From contig WGNU01000005.1 in assembly GCA_016124385.1 (NCBI GenBank), positions 1 to 64,000 of the forward strand: 64,000 nt of DNA, read 5' to 3'. Numbering within the stretch: position 1 is the stretch's first letter; the number at the start of each line of letters is the position of its first letter. A program made the position numbers and the translations under genes. Source of the stretch: Alphaproteobacteria bacterium. Lineage in GTDB: Bacteria; Pseudomonadota; Alphaproteobacteria; Micropepsales; Micropepsaceae. The notes under the pieces were generated by a model, which made no database searches, was not told the origin of the DNA, and saw only the letters and a program-made list of their open reading frames with translations. Positions 34,515 through 44,582 of the stretch are shown one piece after another.

Positions 34515-37500
34515 TCGAGAAGGGAATGAGGCTCGCGACCGCCGCGACGCCGAAATCGGTCGCGCGCAACGGCGCGATACCGAGCAGCCGCTGCGCCGGC
34601 GGGACCAGCAACGGAATGGCCTGCAGCGCCATTGACGCGCCGATCGCCGCGTTGAGGCGATTGCTGCTGAAAATTCCGGGTGCAGGAGCGCTACCCGAGA
34701 GATCGCTCCGGCAGGCAAATCCATAAAGCAACTGTGCGCCGACAAGACTCATCAGCGTCACGCCGCGCGTCTGGGGGCCCGGGCCGTAGCGCGCAAGGCC
34801 ATAGGCATGCGCGCCGAGCACGGATACGCCAATGACGCTCGCTTCAATCCCGAGCGTTGTAAAATCGCCGCGCGAGAGTATAGGGGCGGCCGCCTCGCGC
34901 GGCGCCTGGTTCAAGATATCGGGATCGGGCGGCAACAGGGCGAGGCCCAGCCCCGGCAAGACGTCCGTCACGAGATTGAGCCAGAAGAGCTCCATCGGCG
35001 TCTCGAGTTCGTTCGGCCCGTGCACGGCCTCCGCCGCCATCACAAAGAGTTCGCTGAGATTGGTCGCAAGCAGGAAGTGAAGCGATTTGCGGATATTCGC
35101 GTAGATCGAGCGGCCGCGCGCGATGCCATTCGCCAGCGTGGCCAGATTGTCGTCTTCGAGCACGATGTCGGCAATAGAGCGCGCGACGTCGCTGCCGTTC
35201 TTGCCCATCGCGATGCCGAGATCGGCCTTCTTGAGCGCAGGTCCGTCATTGACGCCGTCGCCGGTCATTCCGACGGCGTGCCCGCCACGTTGAAGGGCTT
35301 CGACGATTTTCAACTTGTCGGCCGGGCTCACTCGCGCGAAGGCGTGCGTGCCGATGACCGCTTGGGCAAGCTCGTCGGCGCTCATCGACGCAAGGCTGAC
35401 GGCATCGAGAACCTTGAGCGGCTCGCCGCGCGAGAGATCGAGCGCACCCGCTACGGCGCGGGCCGTCTCAACCTGATCGCCGGTGATCATGACGGTACGC
35501 ATGCCCGCACGGTGAAAGGTGCCCATCAGTTCCCGCATGCCAGGGCGGATCGGATCGGCGAGCCCGACCAAGCCGAGCCAGATAAGCGCGTGATCGGGGT
35601 GATCGATGTCCGCGCCCTGATAATGATAGGCGAACCCGAGAACGCGGAATCCGCGCGCGGCGAGCTGGGTGTTGGCATCGAGGATGGATTGGCGATCGGC
35701 GTCGGTGATCGGGCGTACGGCGCCGTCCTCGATGGAGACGCAGCGACCCAGAACATCGTCAGGACTGCCCTTGACCGCGAGCATCATGCCGCCGGTGTCA
35801 TGACGGTCATGGAGGGTTGTCATCAGCTTGCGGCGCTCGTCGCGGTAGATGGTCCGCCGCACAGGTCGCTGCCCGCGCAGATGGACGACGTCGATCCCTG
35901 CTCGCGCAGCGAGGCGCATCAGCGCGCGCTCCGTTTCCGAGCCGGCCGCGTCATCGACGCTCGCTTCGTTGCAGAGCGCAGAGACTTCGAGGAGATGCCG
36001 GATCGGCCGGGTCACGTGCAGGGACTCCTGCAGCGCTTCAACTTTGCCGTCCGAGACGTCGTAGGTTCGACCATCGACGTGGACGGCGACCGCTTCCATG
36101 CGGTTTTCGGTGAGTGTTCCCGTCTTGTCGAAGCAGATGACTTCGAGCGCACCCAAGGTCTCGATCGCCTCAAGGCGGCGAATGAGCACGCCCTGGCGAC
36201 GCATACCGGTTACGCCGAGCGCAAGCGTCGTCGTCGCGATGGCTGGAAGGCCTTCCGGAATGGCGGCAACCGCAAGGGCGATCGCACTCTTGAGCATCGA
36301 AAGCTGGCTCTGCCCGCGCATCAGCCCGATCGCGTAGATCCCCGCGCAAGCGGCGCCGCAGAACATAACCATCTGCTGTCCGAGAGTGTCCAGCTGTCGC
36401 TCGACGGGCGTCACAGGCCGCTCCGCCGCGCCGGCCAGTGTTTGGATCTGGCCGATCTCGGTCGCAAGACCAGTCGCGACGACGATCGCTTCGCCACTTC
36501 CGCCGGTGACGACCGTGCCCATGAAGAGCATGTTGTCGCGATCTGCGAGGGCGATCGCGGCGCTCGGGAGCGTGGCCGATCCCTTCTGCATAGGAACGCT
36601 TTCGCCAGTCAGGCTCGACTCATCGACCGCCAGTCCGTGGCTGTAGACGACGCGCGCGTCTGCCGGCACAAAGCTCCCGGGCTGCAGAACGATGAGATCG
36701 CCAGGCACCACTTCATCGGCGGGAACGGTACGCTCCGCGCCGTCGCGCCGCACAAGCGCGGTGTGCATGCCAGGATCAGCGAGCGCGTGGATCGTGCGCT
36801 CCGCGCTGCGTTCCGTTACGAAGCCGATCGCGCCATTCACCGCGACGACGGCAAGCGTAATTGCGGCATCCGCCGCGCCCCCGGTTGCGAAGGAGATCGC
36901 CGCAGATCCCAAGAGGAGTGCGACCGGAAGGCTCTGAAACTGGGTGAAAAGGATCGCGAGTTCGGAACGCCCTGGATCGCGCGGCAAAACGTTTCGGCCG
37001 CATGTTCGCAGCCGGGCCCTAGCCTCGTTGGACGAAAGGCCGATCGATGGTGAAACCGCTAACTCCCGAGAGATCGTCTCGAGTGCCAAGGTGTGCCATC
37101 CACTCCCCCCGGGGAAAGCAGGAGCCAGAGGCGAGATCGGCTGTACGGGCATACGTGCGGGCGGCGCAATCGGGGAATCGACTTTCTCTCCATGCGATGC
37201 CCACGCGTTCGCAAGGCGCGCTGCGATCGTCTCGTGAGTGATCGAACGGTCAAAATGAATGATCGCATGGCCGCTGATTGCACGGGCCTCAACGCGACGG
37301 ATGCCAGGAAGCGACTTACAGACAGCTTCGAAGGCCAAAGCCTTCGCGGGCTGGCCAAGCAGTCCCGGGATGGCGACGCGAGCGCGCCCCGGCACGCGCA
37401 TGTGCAGGAGCGGCAGAGATGAAAAAGGGCGATTGAGCGTCAAATCGGCACCCTGTTTTGCCTTGCGAACGCCGCGAGGCATTATGGAGGGGCCTCGTGA

Positions 37501-37521
37501 CGCGTTTCCTTTGAAGACCAT
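34462..37521 (-). CDS. Cation-transporting P-type ATPase (P2-like) with degenerate N-terminal HMA-like domain
   Basis: This 1019-residue P-type ATPase shows the phosphorylation motif CFDKTGTLTENRM, TGES in LTGESVPM, the hinge TGDGVNDGPALKKADLGIAMG and the membrane motif AAIPEGLPAI. That last motif is the pattern of Ca2+/Na+-type P2 ATPases rather than CPC heavy-metal pumps. Residues 35-110 form an HMA-like fold without CxxC (HMRVPGRARVAIPG, then GIRRVEARAISGHAIIHF). About ten TM helices follow, with a final membrane block after residue 820. ATG at 37521 was used; 37482 is possible. It lies 66 nt after the HlyD-type gene on the same strand. The transported ion is uncertain. Confidence 0.88.
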   Translation of the reverse strand: MVFKGNASRGPSIMPRGVRKAKQGADLTLNRPFSSLPLLHMRVPGRARVAIPGLLGQPAKALAFEAVCKSLPGIRRVEARAISGHAIIHFDRSITHETIAARLANAWASHGEKVDSPIAPPARMPVQPISPLAPAFPGGSGWHTLALETISRELAVSPSIGLSSNEARARLRTCGRNVLPRDPGRSELAILFTQFQSLPVALLLGSAAISFATGGAADAAITLAVVAVNGAIGFVTERSAERTIHALADPGMHTALVRRDGAERTVPADEVVPGDLIVLQPGSFVPADARVVYSHGLAVDESSLTGESVPMQKGSATLPSAAIALADRDNMLFMGTVVTGGSGEAIVVATGLATEIGQIQTLAGAAERPVTPVERQLDTLGQQMVMFCGAACAGIYAIGLMRGQSQLSMLKSAIALAVAAIPEGLPAIATTTLALGVTGMRRQGVLIRRLEAIETLGALEVICFDKTGTLTENRMEAVAVHVDGRTYDVSDGKVEALQESLHVTRPIRHLLEVSALCNEASVDDAAGSETERALMRLAARAGIDVVHLRGQRPVRRTIYRDERRKLMTTLHDRHDTGGMMLAVKGSPDDVLGRCVSIEDGAVRPITDADRQSILDANTQLAARGFRVLGFAYHYQGADIDHPDHALIWLGLVGLADPIRPGMRELMGTFHRAGMRTVMITGDQVETARAVAGALDLSRGEPLKVLDAVSLASMSADELAQAVIGTHAFARVSPADKLKIVEALQRGGHAVGMTGDGVNDGPALKKADLGIAMGKNGSDVARSIADIVLEDDNLATLANGIARGRSIYANIRKSLHFLLATNLSELFVMAAEAVHGPNELETPMELFWLNLVTDVLPGLGLALLPPDPDILNQAPREAAAPILSRGDFTTLGIEASVIGVSVLGAHAYGLARYGPGPQTRGVTLMSLVGAQLLYGFACRSDLSGSAPAPGIFSSNRLNAAIGASMALQAIPLLVPPAQRLLGIAPLRATDFGVAAVASLIPFSINELARRVRRAPSRPLG

Positions 37522-37587
37522 GGATGGTGGCCGCGAGAAAGTGACCGTCTCATGACAGCCGCTGTCGTCTTACCGTGGTTACGAGAG

Positions 37588-38802
37588 TCACATTCCCCTG
37601 GCGACAACGCCGATGCCGTCTTCGATCCGATCGCTCGGGTGGAGGACGACTATTTCGTCCGGGACGAGGCCGGACAGGACCTCGGCTTGCGTGTCCGTGA
37701 CGTGGCCGAGGGTGACGAAAGTCAGTCGTGCGACGCCATCGCGGACAACAAAGGCGGCCCACCGCCCACCATGACGAAAAAACGCGCCGAGGGGCGCGAC
37801 CACGACATCGGCCCCTTCCCAGATCGAGATGACAGCATCGACTTTGAAGCCGTGTCCCAGCGCGGTCCACTCATGGTGAGGCGAGGTGATATCGAGAATG
37901 GCGTTGACGCGCTGTTCCTCAACGCCGAGAGCCGAGATCTTCGTGAAACCGTAGGGCTCAACGCGCTGAACGCGGGCATTGAGCGCCTCTGCGCCACCCC
38001 AATCCGTGAGGCGCGCGGAGGCACCTTGTTGCACCTTTACTGCTTCCGTGGACAGGAGGTCGACCACCACCTCGAGGTCCTTCCGATCGCCAATCTCAAG
38101 AATTGGAGTACCCGCGGGAACGATCGTCTCGTTCTCCTGGAGAACTCGAAGGACGCGGCCGGTTACCGGTGCGGTAATGGAGATATAGGAGTTGGCACTC
38201 AGTTCAGTCTTGGTTTCCTCGCTGGGGTCTATGAGCAGCGCGCGTGCCGTCTCCAGTTCAAACTCCTTGACTTGGAGGGAAGCCTCGGCGGTTCCCATTT
38301 CTGTGACTCGTGTCCGATAGAGAAGGCGAGCGCGATCGAGTTCGGCTTGAGAAGCAGTCCCTCGTTGCGCGAGCGTCGCAGATCTCTTGAGGTCGACTTC
38401 GGCGAACTGGAGCGCGGCCCGCGCACGCTCAACTTCAGCCTTGGCGAGCGTAAGGGCGGCCTCAGCGGCCTTCGCGGCGGCTTCGGCCTGAGTCCGTGTA
38501 CGGATATCGAGGAATGTCGGATCGCTGGGCTGGAGCTGCGCAACGATGGTTTGCCCCGCGGTGACAGGGTCTCCCGCGTTTTGGCTCACGCGCAGAAGGC
38601 GCCCGGCCACTGGTGCGGAAACGGTATAGACTTCGCGGACGCGTGTTCGCCCCTCTTCGCGGATCGTGACCACGAGAGGTCCCCTCGCGACGACCGCAAG
38701 ATCAGCGAGTTCTGGGCGTGGCCAGAATCCGAAAGCAATCCCACCGAGAACCAAGGTGCTAACGAGGCACCAGAAGAGGGCCCGCTTCCATTGTCCCGAC
38801 AT
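37588..38802 (-). CDS. HlyD-family membrane fusion protein of an ABC exporter
   Basis: This 404-residue periplasmic adaptor has an N-terminal TM anchor (ALFWCLVSTLVLGGIAFGFW) and a biotinyl-lipoyl half (VSAPVAGRLLRVSQNAGDPV). A long alpha-hairpin (about residues 100-185, Ala/Glu-rich coiled coil) is followed by the second lipoyl half (ITAPVTGRVLRVLQENETIV) and beta-barrel domains. It follows the permease gene by 4 nt and the ATPase before that, so the three form one exporter. No outer-membrane TolC gene is present. Confidence 0.88.
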   Translation of the reverse strand: MSGQWKRALFWCLVSTLVLGGIAFGFWPRPELADLAVVARGPLVVTIREEGRTRVREVYTVSAPVAGRLLRVSQNAGDPVTAGQTIVAQLQPSDPTFLDIRTRTQAEAAAKAAEAALTLAKAEVERARAALQFAEVDLKRSATLAQRGTASQAELDRARLLYRTRVTEMGTAEASLQVKEFELETARALLIDPSEETKTELSANSYISITAPVTGRVLRVLQENETIVPAGTPILEIGDRKDLEVVVDLLSTEAVKVQQGASARLTDWGGAEALNARVQRVEPYGFTKISALGVEEQRVNAILDITSPHHEWTALGHGFKVDAVISIWEGADVVVAPLGAFFRHGGRWAAFVVRDGVARLTFVTLGHVTDTQAEVLSGLVPDEIVVLHPSDRIEDGIGVVARGM

Positions 38803-38806
38803 CCGC

Positions 38807-41167
38807 TCAATCTCTCGTCTTCAGAACGGCGATAAGATCGAGGCGATTAACACGCCAAGCGACCGCGAGCGCGGAAGCTGCCGCGGAGAGGATCAAAATC
38901 ACGACTCCCGTAGCGTAGGTGGATGGACGAACGACAAGAGGGATCCGGAACAGATCGGTGTCCATCGCGTGACTCATGACCCAGCTGAGGAGGTAGCCGA
39001 GTGCACAGGCAGGCAGGAGTGCCACTGCGACAAGGAGCGCAAGTTCCCCAAGCAGGATGTAGGCGACGTCGCCACGGGTGAAGCCGAGAACACGAAGGGA
39101 TGCGAGCTCCCGCGCGCGCTCTGAAAGCATAATCCGCGCCGCGTTGTAAACCACGCCGAAAGTAATCGTCACACCAAACACAACATAAAATGAGATTACG
39201 ACGAGCATGTTCTTTGCCAAAGTGTCTCGAAAGGAAGCGATCGCCGGTTCACGCAGCATCACCATTCCCGTCGCTGGCGTTTCTTTGAGCGTCCCATAGA
39301 AGGCGCTCGTTTGCGTCGGATCGATCATGATCTGAGCACCGGTGACTGCCGGACCTTCGCCGATGAGACGATTGAGGGCGTCCGCCTCCATGTAGGCGGA
39401 AAGCCCTACGTTCTCTCGAACGATCGCAGCGACCCGCACTTCTCCTACACCTCGCCGTCCTTCCAGAATGTCGGTTCTGATGGTGTTGCCGACCTGCGCG
39501 CCCAGAGTGCGCGACAAGTGGTCGCCAAGCACGATGCCTTCCGGCGGTACGTCGAAGCTCTTGCCGTCGACGTCGATGAAGCGTTTCAGAGTCGTGTTGG
39601 GAAGTATGCCGTAAATGCGCACAAGCTTCTCGCGGTGCTCAAAGTGCAGGCGTACCGGCACCTCCCGCAATGGTTCGGCGAGCCGCACGCCCGGCATGCG
39701 ACCCACTTCGCCGACAGCGCGCGGGTCGAGCGGTTCGAGAAAATCGACGGTGGCGTCTTGTCGATTGCTACGAAAATAGTAGCTATCGATCAATTCATCG
39801 ATGGCATCGAAGAAGTAGAACGTCATGACGAGAAGCCCGCCAGACAACGCGACACCTAAACTCGTAGTCAACGCCCGAAGCGGCCAGCGCTCGATATGAC
39901 GGATGATCATTTGCGTCTGAGCCGGAATCCATTGCGCAACGCCGATGAACTCAAAGAGCGAGCGGCGATAGGTAGCCGGCGGAGCCGGCGCCATCGCGAC
40001 GGCTGGCGAAAGGCGAGTCGCCGCGCGGACCGCCCCTATGGTGCCGAGCATTCCGGCCGCGAGACTGACCGCAAAGGATGCAAGCAAGACGAAGGGGTCA
40101 ATCCGATAGTAGAGGAAGGGAAACCGGAAATATTGCTGGTAGAGCGTCGTCATTTGGACACCCATCCAAAGTCCGACAGCTGCGCCGATGGCGAGTCCGC
40201 CGATAACGATGACCAGTGCGAATTTTAGGTAGTGCCAGCCGACTTCGCCCGCACCATAGCCGAAGGCTTTCAGGAGGCCGATCTGTTCGCGTTCCGTCTC
40301 CACAAGTCGGGAAAGGATTATGTTGATGAGAAAGCTCGCGACACCGAGGAAAATTGGGGGAATGAGTGTCGCGATAGTGCGAAGTTGCTGCAGCTCCTGA
40401 TCGAGAAAAGCGTGACTGAGCTGCTCGTCGCGGCCATACGCGCCGGTCCCGCCGTAAGGCGCGAGCAGATTATCCATTCGCTCGATGACGTCGGGTTCCG
40501 AGGCTCCGCGCATGAGCGTGACACTGATCTGATTGAACGCCCCATCGAGATCAAATGTCGCTTCTAACTCCTCGCGCGGCATCCAGAGAATGCCGAAGGT
40601 CTTGTTGTCGGGCACGAGTTGGCCGGGATCGAGGATGTAGACGAACTCCGGGGACTGCGCGATGCCGCTGACGACGAGGGTGCGTTTGCGCCCATTGAGA
40701 ATGCCCTGAAAGGCCGCACCGGGATGCCATCCGTGCGCCTCTGCCAAGTTTTCGCTGACAATCACCTCGCCGTGACCCGGGCGAGGATAGCGCCCCTCCT
40801 TGAGAAGAATGGCATTGAGCGCTGCCTTGCCTTCTTCCGCCAACGAGACCAGCTCGCCGACCGCCGGTCTGTCGAGCCCGGGAATATCGAGCGTTACATA
40901 GTGAACAATACGCGGCTCCGCGCGTGCGACACCGGGAAGTGCCGAGATGTCGTCGACGAGAGTGAGCGGCGCGCGCTTGAGCTTGGCAAAGACGTCCGCG
41001 AACCGGTAGCGGTCATAATAGGCGTCGCGAGTCTCTGAGAGAGAGCGCATCGCGCCGAAAGACATGATGACGACAGCGACGCCGCACCCAATGACGAGGG
41101 CGATGGCGAGGGCTTGCAGGCGAATACGCCAAAGATCGCGAAACAATTTTGCATCGAGAGCTTTCAT
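38807..41167 (-). CDS. ABC transporter permease, FtsX/MacB type with two permease halves
   Basis: This 786-residue protein has a TM helix near residue 20 and a large periplasmic domain. Three TM helices (about 275-380), another TM helix and a second periplasmic domain follow, then three more TM helices near the C-terminus. This is the doubled FtsX-domain layout of large MacB-like exporters. Typical segments: LIPPIFLGVASFLINIILSR and ERARELASLRVLGFTRGDV. It is coupled to the ATPase (4 nt) and HlyD-like gene (4 nt). Export of a lipid, peptide or other hydrophobic compound is probable. Confidence 0.87.
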   Translation of the reverse strand: MKALDAKLFRDLWRIRLQALAIALVIGCGVAVVIMSFGAMRSLSETRDAYYDRYRFADVFAKLKRAPLTLVDDISALPGVARAEPRIVHYVTLDIPGLDRPAVGELVSLAEEGKAALNAILLKEGRYPRPGHGEVIVSENLAEAHGWHPGAAFQGILNGRKRTLVVSGIAQSPEFVYILDPGQLVPDNKTFGILWMPREELEATFDLDGAFNQISVTLMRGASEPDVIERMDNLLAPYGGTGAYGRDEQLSHAFLDQELQQLRTIATLIPPIFLGVASFLINIILSRLVETEREQIGLLKAFGYGAGEVGWHYLKFALVIVIGGLAIGAAVGLWMGVQMTTLYQQYFRFPFLYYRIDPFVLLASFAVSLAAGMLGTIGAVRAATRLSPAVAMAPAPPATYRRSLFEFIGVAQWIPAQTQMIIRHIERWPLRALTTSLGVALSGGLLVMTFYFFDAIDELIDSYYFRSNRQDATVDFLEPLDPRAVGEVGRMPGVRLAEPLREVPVRLHFEHREKLVRIYGILPNTTLKRFIDVDGKSFDVPPEGIVLGDHLSRTLGAQVGNTIRTDILEGRRGVGEVRVAAIVRENVGLSAYMEADALNRLIGEGPAVTGAQIMIDPTQTSAFYGTLKETPATGMVMLREPAIASFRDTLAKNMLVVISFYVVFGVTITFGVVYNAARIMLSERARELASLRVLGFTRGDVAYILLGELALLVAVALLPACALGYLLSWVMSHAMDTDLFRIPLVVRPSTYATGVVILILSAAASALAVAWRVNRLDLIAVLKTRD

Positions 41168-41171
41168 CGCG

Positions 41172-41903
41172 TCACCATGTCAGCTCGCTTGCCGCGCGCC
41201 GCCGTGGGTTCCGCTGCTCGCCTACGATGCGCCCGTCGCCGAAGCTGATCACGCGGTCGGCCATTTCAGCGATGACAGCGTTATGCGTGATGATTGCGGT
41301 CGTCGTCTTCAGATCCTCGTTCACCTTGGCGATGGCCTCAAGCACAAGGCTGCCCGTCTTTGAATCGAGCGCGCCTGTCGGTTCGTCGCAGAGAAGAACC
41401 TCCGGCCGCTTCGCGATCGCGCGGGCGATTGCGACGCGTTGCTGCTCACCACCGGAGAGTTGTGCGGGAAAATGATCGAGACGAGGCGTGAGCCCGACCA
41501 TATCGAGCGCCTCTTCTGGGCGCATCGGGTCGCGCGCGATTTCCGTTACGAGCGCGACATTCTCCCGGGCCGTGAGACTCGGCACGAGATTGTAGAATTG
41601 AAAGATAAAGCCGACTGAGGCACGTCGAAATTGGGTCAGCTCACGGTCGCTGGCACGCGTCAGGTCATGCTCTTTGAAAAAGACGCGTCCGGCGGTTGGA
41701 CGGTCAAGCCCACCCAAGATGTTGAGCAAGGTCGATTTTCCGGAACCAGAAGGTCCGAGTAGCACAAGTATCTCGGACTCGGCGATGACGAGGTCGATGC
41801 CCTGCAGCGCTTGTACGGCGATCTCGCCCAGTTGATAGACCTTCGTCAGGCCCTCCGTCCGAAAGATGGCCCGCCGGTCGGGTGCCTTGTTAGCCTCCCT
41901 CAA
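41172..41903 (-). CDS. ABC transporter ATP-binding protein, LolD/MacB type
   Basis: This 243-residue ATPase has Walker A ([10 protein letters not shown]), Q-loop [14 protein letters not shown], signature [14 protein letters not shown], Walker B ([12 protein letters not shown]) and the switch His in ITHNAVI. The frame begins at a TTG (41903) with an AGGAACGG stretch before it. No better ATG covers the conserved [11 protein letters not shown] start. It energises the permease directly downstream and begins the exporter operon. The 242-nt divergent spacer with the next gene holds nothing I can name. Confidence 0.9.
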   Translation of the reverse strand: MREANKAPDRRAIFRTEGLTKVYQLGEIAVQALQGIDLVIAESEILVLLGPSGSGKSTLLNILGGLDRPTAGRVFFKEHDLTRASDRELTQFRRASVGFIFQFYNLVPSLTARENVALVTEIARDPMRPEEALDMVGLTPRLDHFPAQLSGGEQQRVAIARAIAKRPEVLLCDEPTGALDSKTGSLVLEAIAKVNEDLKTTTAIITHNAVIAEMADRVISFGDGRIVGEQRNPRRRAASELTW

Positions 41904-42145
41904 CCGTTCCTCCTTGGCTGGTGCAATTGCCTATTTGTGGCGCGCCTCGCATTCATTGCACTGTCAGCCTACATGCGCATCGCTTGGGCAAAAAAGTCCG
42001 GATCGCCGCTGCGTTGTCCCTCCAAATCGCGGCAAGGACGCTAGTGGCTTGGCCTTTAGGCCATTCTTAACGCGGTTTCTTCGATCGAACTCGCCTCGCT
42101 GCGCGATGTCGCGTAATATTCCAACGACTGGGTTGGGGGGCGTTC

Positions 42146-43114
42146 ATGATCATTCGACTGACGGGTCTCGGGCTGGCTTTTCTTATGGCCGTTACGATAG
42201 CGGTACCAGCGGCTGCCCGCGCGCTGCTCCCCGACGCGAGCTGGACCATCCGCAAGGACCATTGGGACGCCGCCGATGAAGCCGATTTCGGGCGCTTCGT
42301 CGCCTCGATCGGCGAGAGCACCTGCGCAACGCCTCAGGCCTGTTTCCAGGGTTCCGCAAATCCCTTCCGCTCCACCGATCCAGTCGAATTGCTGATGGAC
42401 GGCGATTGCGCGGATTTCGTCTATCAGCTGCGCGGCTACTATGCCTGGAAGAAGGCGCTCCCCTTCTCGATGGCGCTCTATGTCGTGCCGCGTACCGGCG
42501 ACCTGCGCGACGACGGCCGTTGGAACCAGTCAGGCAACATGGTCGTCGCGCGCTATGAACGGCGCTGGCAGATCGAGACCAATCCGATTGACATCCTCAA
42601 TCGTCTGGGCGGCATCGTCTCGACCGCGATGTTTCGCGTGGAGTCCGCCTACGACAAGGGCTTCAGCACGAGCGATTTCTATTCGCCGCGTATCATCCCA
42701 GGTTCCATTCGGCCGGGCACGGTCATCTATGACATCAACGGGCACGTGGTCATCGTCTACAAGGTGTCGCCGAACGGCGAAGTCCACTATGTCGACTCCA
42801 ATCCCGACCGGACGGTCACGCGCGGCGTCTATGGTGGACATTTCCCGCGCAGCGACGTGAAATTGGGGGCCGGGTTCGTCAATTTTCGCCCTTTGCGCTT
42901 GGTTGACTATGCCGTCGGCCCAAATGGCGTGCTCGTCGGCGGGCGCTTCGCCTTAGCGACGAACGCCGAGATTCCTGACTTTTCGCTCGAGCAGTTTTAC
43001 GGGACCGGTACCGCCACGAACTGGCGCGAGGCTGCGTTCTCCATCGATGGCGAGTCGATGCGCTTTCCTGAGTTCGTCCGCAGACGTCTGATGAGCGCGC
43101 AGCCCAGCCAGTAG
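42146..43114 (+). CDS. Secreted protein with papain-like Cys/His arrangement, unknown function
   Basis: This 322-residue protein starts with a signal peptide (MIIRLTGLGLAFLMAVTIAV, cleavage near ARA). The mature part contains DGDCADFVYQLRGYYAWKK and then PGTVIYDINGHVVIVYKV followed by HYVDSNPD. Cys, His and Asp/Asn appear in the order of NlpC/P60-like or papain-like peptidases. A role in cell-wall or amide bond cleavage is possible, but I do not recognise a named family. GTTGGGGGG precedes the ATG closely. It stands alone between the exporter operon and hemA. Confidence 0.7.
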   Translation: MIIRLTGLGLAFLMAVTIAVPAAARALLPDASWTIRKDHWDAADEADFGRFVASIGESTCATPQACFQGSANPFRSTDPVELLMDGDCADFVYQLRGYYAWKKALPFSMALYVVPRTGDLRDDGRWNQSGNMVVARYERRWQIETNPIDILNRLGGIVSTAMFRVESAYDKGFSTSDFYSPRIIPGSIRPGTVIYDINGHVVIVYKVSPNGEVHYVDSNPDRTVTRGVYGGHFPRSDVKLGAGFVNFRPLRLVDYAVGPNGVLVGGRFALATNAEIPDFSLEQFYGTGTATNWREAAFSIDGESMRFPEFVRRRLMSAQPSQ

Positions 43115-43220
43115 GGCGATCCATGAACGCCACGCGACCATTCGTGCGTCCTTCGCAGGTGCGAAATCACTTGAATCAGTGACGCATGCGCCAATTTACG
43201 CATTGATGGGATCTCCAAAA

Positions 43221-43237
43221 TACGCTCTCAAAGCGTA
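43221..43237 (+). promoter_or_regulatory. Inverted repeat upstream of hemA
   Basis: TACGCT (43221-43226) and AGCGTA (43232-43237) form a perfect 6-bp inverted repeat with a 5-nt spacer, about 90 nt before the hemA start. A weaker repeat (TCACT..AGTGA) lies shortly before it. No standard FNR-type (TTGAT-N4-ATCAA) site is seen. Regulation of heme synthesis is possible but unproven. Confidence 0.35.
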
Positions 43238-43328
43238 GGAAAGGCGCGGTCCTTCGGGCTGCGCAAGACGGCTCGCGTCGCGGGAGAAGCGCTCAAGCGC
43301 CACACCGGGGTGCCGGAGGATCGGAACG

Positions 43329-44549
43329 ATGGACTACGAGAGTTTTTTTGAGCAACAGCTGGCGTTGCTACGCGACGAAGGGCGATATCGCGTCTTTGCC
43401 GATCTGGAGCGCAAAGCCGGAGCTTTTCCTGCCGCGACCCGATACGTCGGCGAGACGGCTCATCCGGTGACTGTGTGGTGCTCGAACGACTACCTAGGGA
43501 TGGGCCAGCATCAAGGCGTTCGCGATGCCATGCATGAGGCGATCGACCGGTGCGGGGCTGGCTCGGGCGGCACACGCAACATTTCAGGCACCAATCACGA
43601 TCACGTCCTACTCGAGCGGGAACTTGCCGACCTGCATGGCAAGGAGTCGGCCCTTCTCTTCACGTCCGGCTACGTCTCGAACTGGGCGGCGTTGTCGACG
43701 CTGGCGTCGCGCCTTCCCAATTGCGCGGTGCTCTCCGATGCCAGCAACCACGCCTCCATGATCGAAGGCATTCGCCACAGTCGGGCCGAATGCCGTGTGT
43801 TTGCGCACAATGATCCCGAAGACCTCGCGCGCAAACTGGCGGATATCGCACCGGAACGCCCCAAACTCGTGGCCTTTGAGTCCGTCTATTCGATGGATGG
43901 CGACATCGCGCCGATCGCCGAACTCTGCGACGTGGCAGAGACTTACGGCGCGATGACCTATCTGGACGAGGTGCACGCCGTTGGCCTCTACGGGCCGCGC
44001 GGCGGTGGAATCGCCGAGCGTGAGGGGCTCATGCACCGTCTGACGGTGATCGAGGGAACCCTCGGCAAGGCGTTCGGCGTGATGGGCGGCTACATCGCCT
44101 CGAGTGCGGCCCTATGCGATTTCGTTCGCAGTTTCGCATCGGGCTTCATCTTCACGACGGCTCTCCCGCCCGCGATCGCCGCTGGCGCTCGCGCGAGCGT
44201 CAAACATCTCAAGGTCAGCCAGGTGGAGCGGTTGCGCCATCGCGACCGGGTGGCAAAGGTTCGTGCGCGGCTGCAGGCAATCGGCATTCCCATGCTCGAC
44301 AACCCGAGCCACATCATTCCCGTGATGGTGCGTGACGCCAAGAAGTGCAAGATGATCAGCGATTGGCTTCTCGACAATCATGGAATCTATGTCCAGCCCA
44401 TCAACTATCCGACTGTTGCGAAGGGCACCGAACGGCTGCGTTTCACGCCGACGCCGCTTCATACGGACGAAGACATCGATCGCCTCGTTCACGCCCTGTC
44501 GGACATCTGGTCGCAATGTGCGTTGGCCCGGACAGCGGCGGCGGCCTGA
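43329..44549 (+). CDS. hemA: 5-aminolevulinate synthase
   Basis: This 406-residue PLP enzyme condenses glycine with succinyl-CoA, the first step of heme synthesis in Alphaproteobacteria. Motifs: [60 protein letters not shown] and the PLP lysine in GTLGKAFG (Lys247). The length matches Rhodobacter and Bradyrhizobium HemA. CGGAGG lies before the ATG. hemC follows 33 nt later, so the two steps of tetrapyrrole synthesis are probably co-expressed. This gene is the best taxonomic marker in the window. Confidence 0.96.
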   Translation: MDYESFFEQQLALLRDEGRYRVFADLERKAGAFPAATRYVGETAHPVTVWCSNDYLGMGQHQGVRDAMHEAIDRCGAGSGGTRNISGTNHDHVLLERELADLHGKESALLFTSGYVSNWAALSTLASRLPNCAVLSDASNHASMIEGIRHSRAECRVFAHNDPEDLARKLADIAPERPKLVAFESVYSMDGDIAPIAELCDVAETYGAMTYLDEVHAVGLYGPRGGGIAEREGLMHRLTVIEGTLGKAFGVMGGYIASSAALCDFVRSFASGFIFTTALPPAIAAGARASVKHLKVSQVERLRHRDRVAKVRARLQAIGIPMLDNPSHIIPVMVRDAKKCKMISDWLLDNHGIYVQPINYPTVAKGTERLRFTPTPLHTDEDIDRLVHALSDIWSQCALARTAAAA

Positions 44550-44582
44550 TTTGCAGCGGAATCATTTAGGACCCCGGGCAGC

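Noticed and set aside
34807..37053. 748-codon plus-strand open frame opposite the P-type ATPase
   Set aside because: Arg/Asp/His-rich shadow of a strongly conserved ATPase on the other strand; no domain or ribosome site.
37552..38835. 427-codon plus-strand frame opposite the HlyD-type gene
   Set aside because: Charged shadow sequence with no recognisable domain; the MFP on the other strand is well supported.
43329..44549. Reading the gene as a generic 2-amino-3-ketobutyrate CoA ligase or KAPA synthase
   Set aside because: Motifs and the hemC neighbour fit 5-aminolevulinate synthase best.
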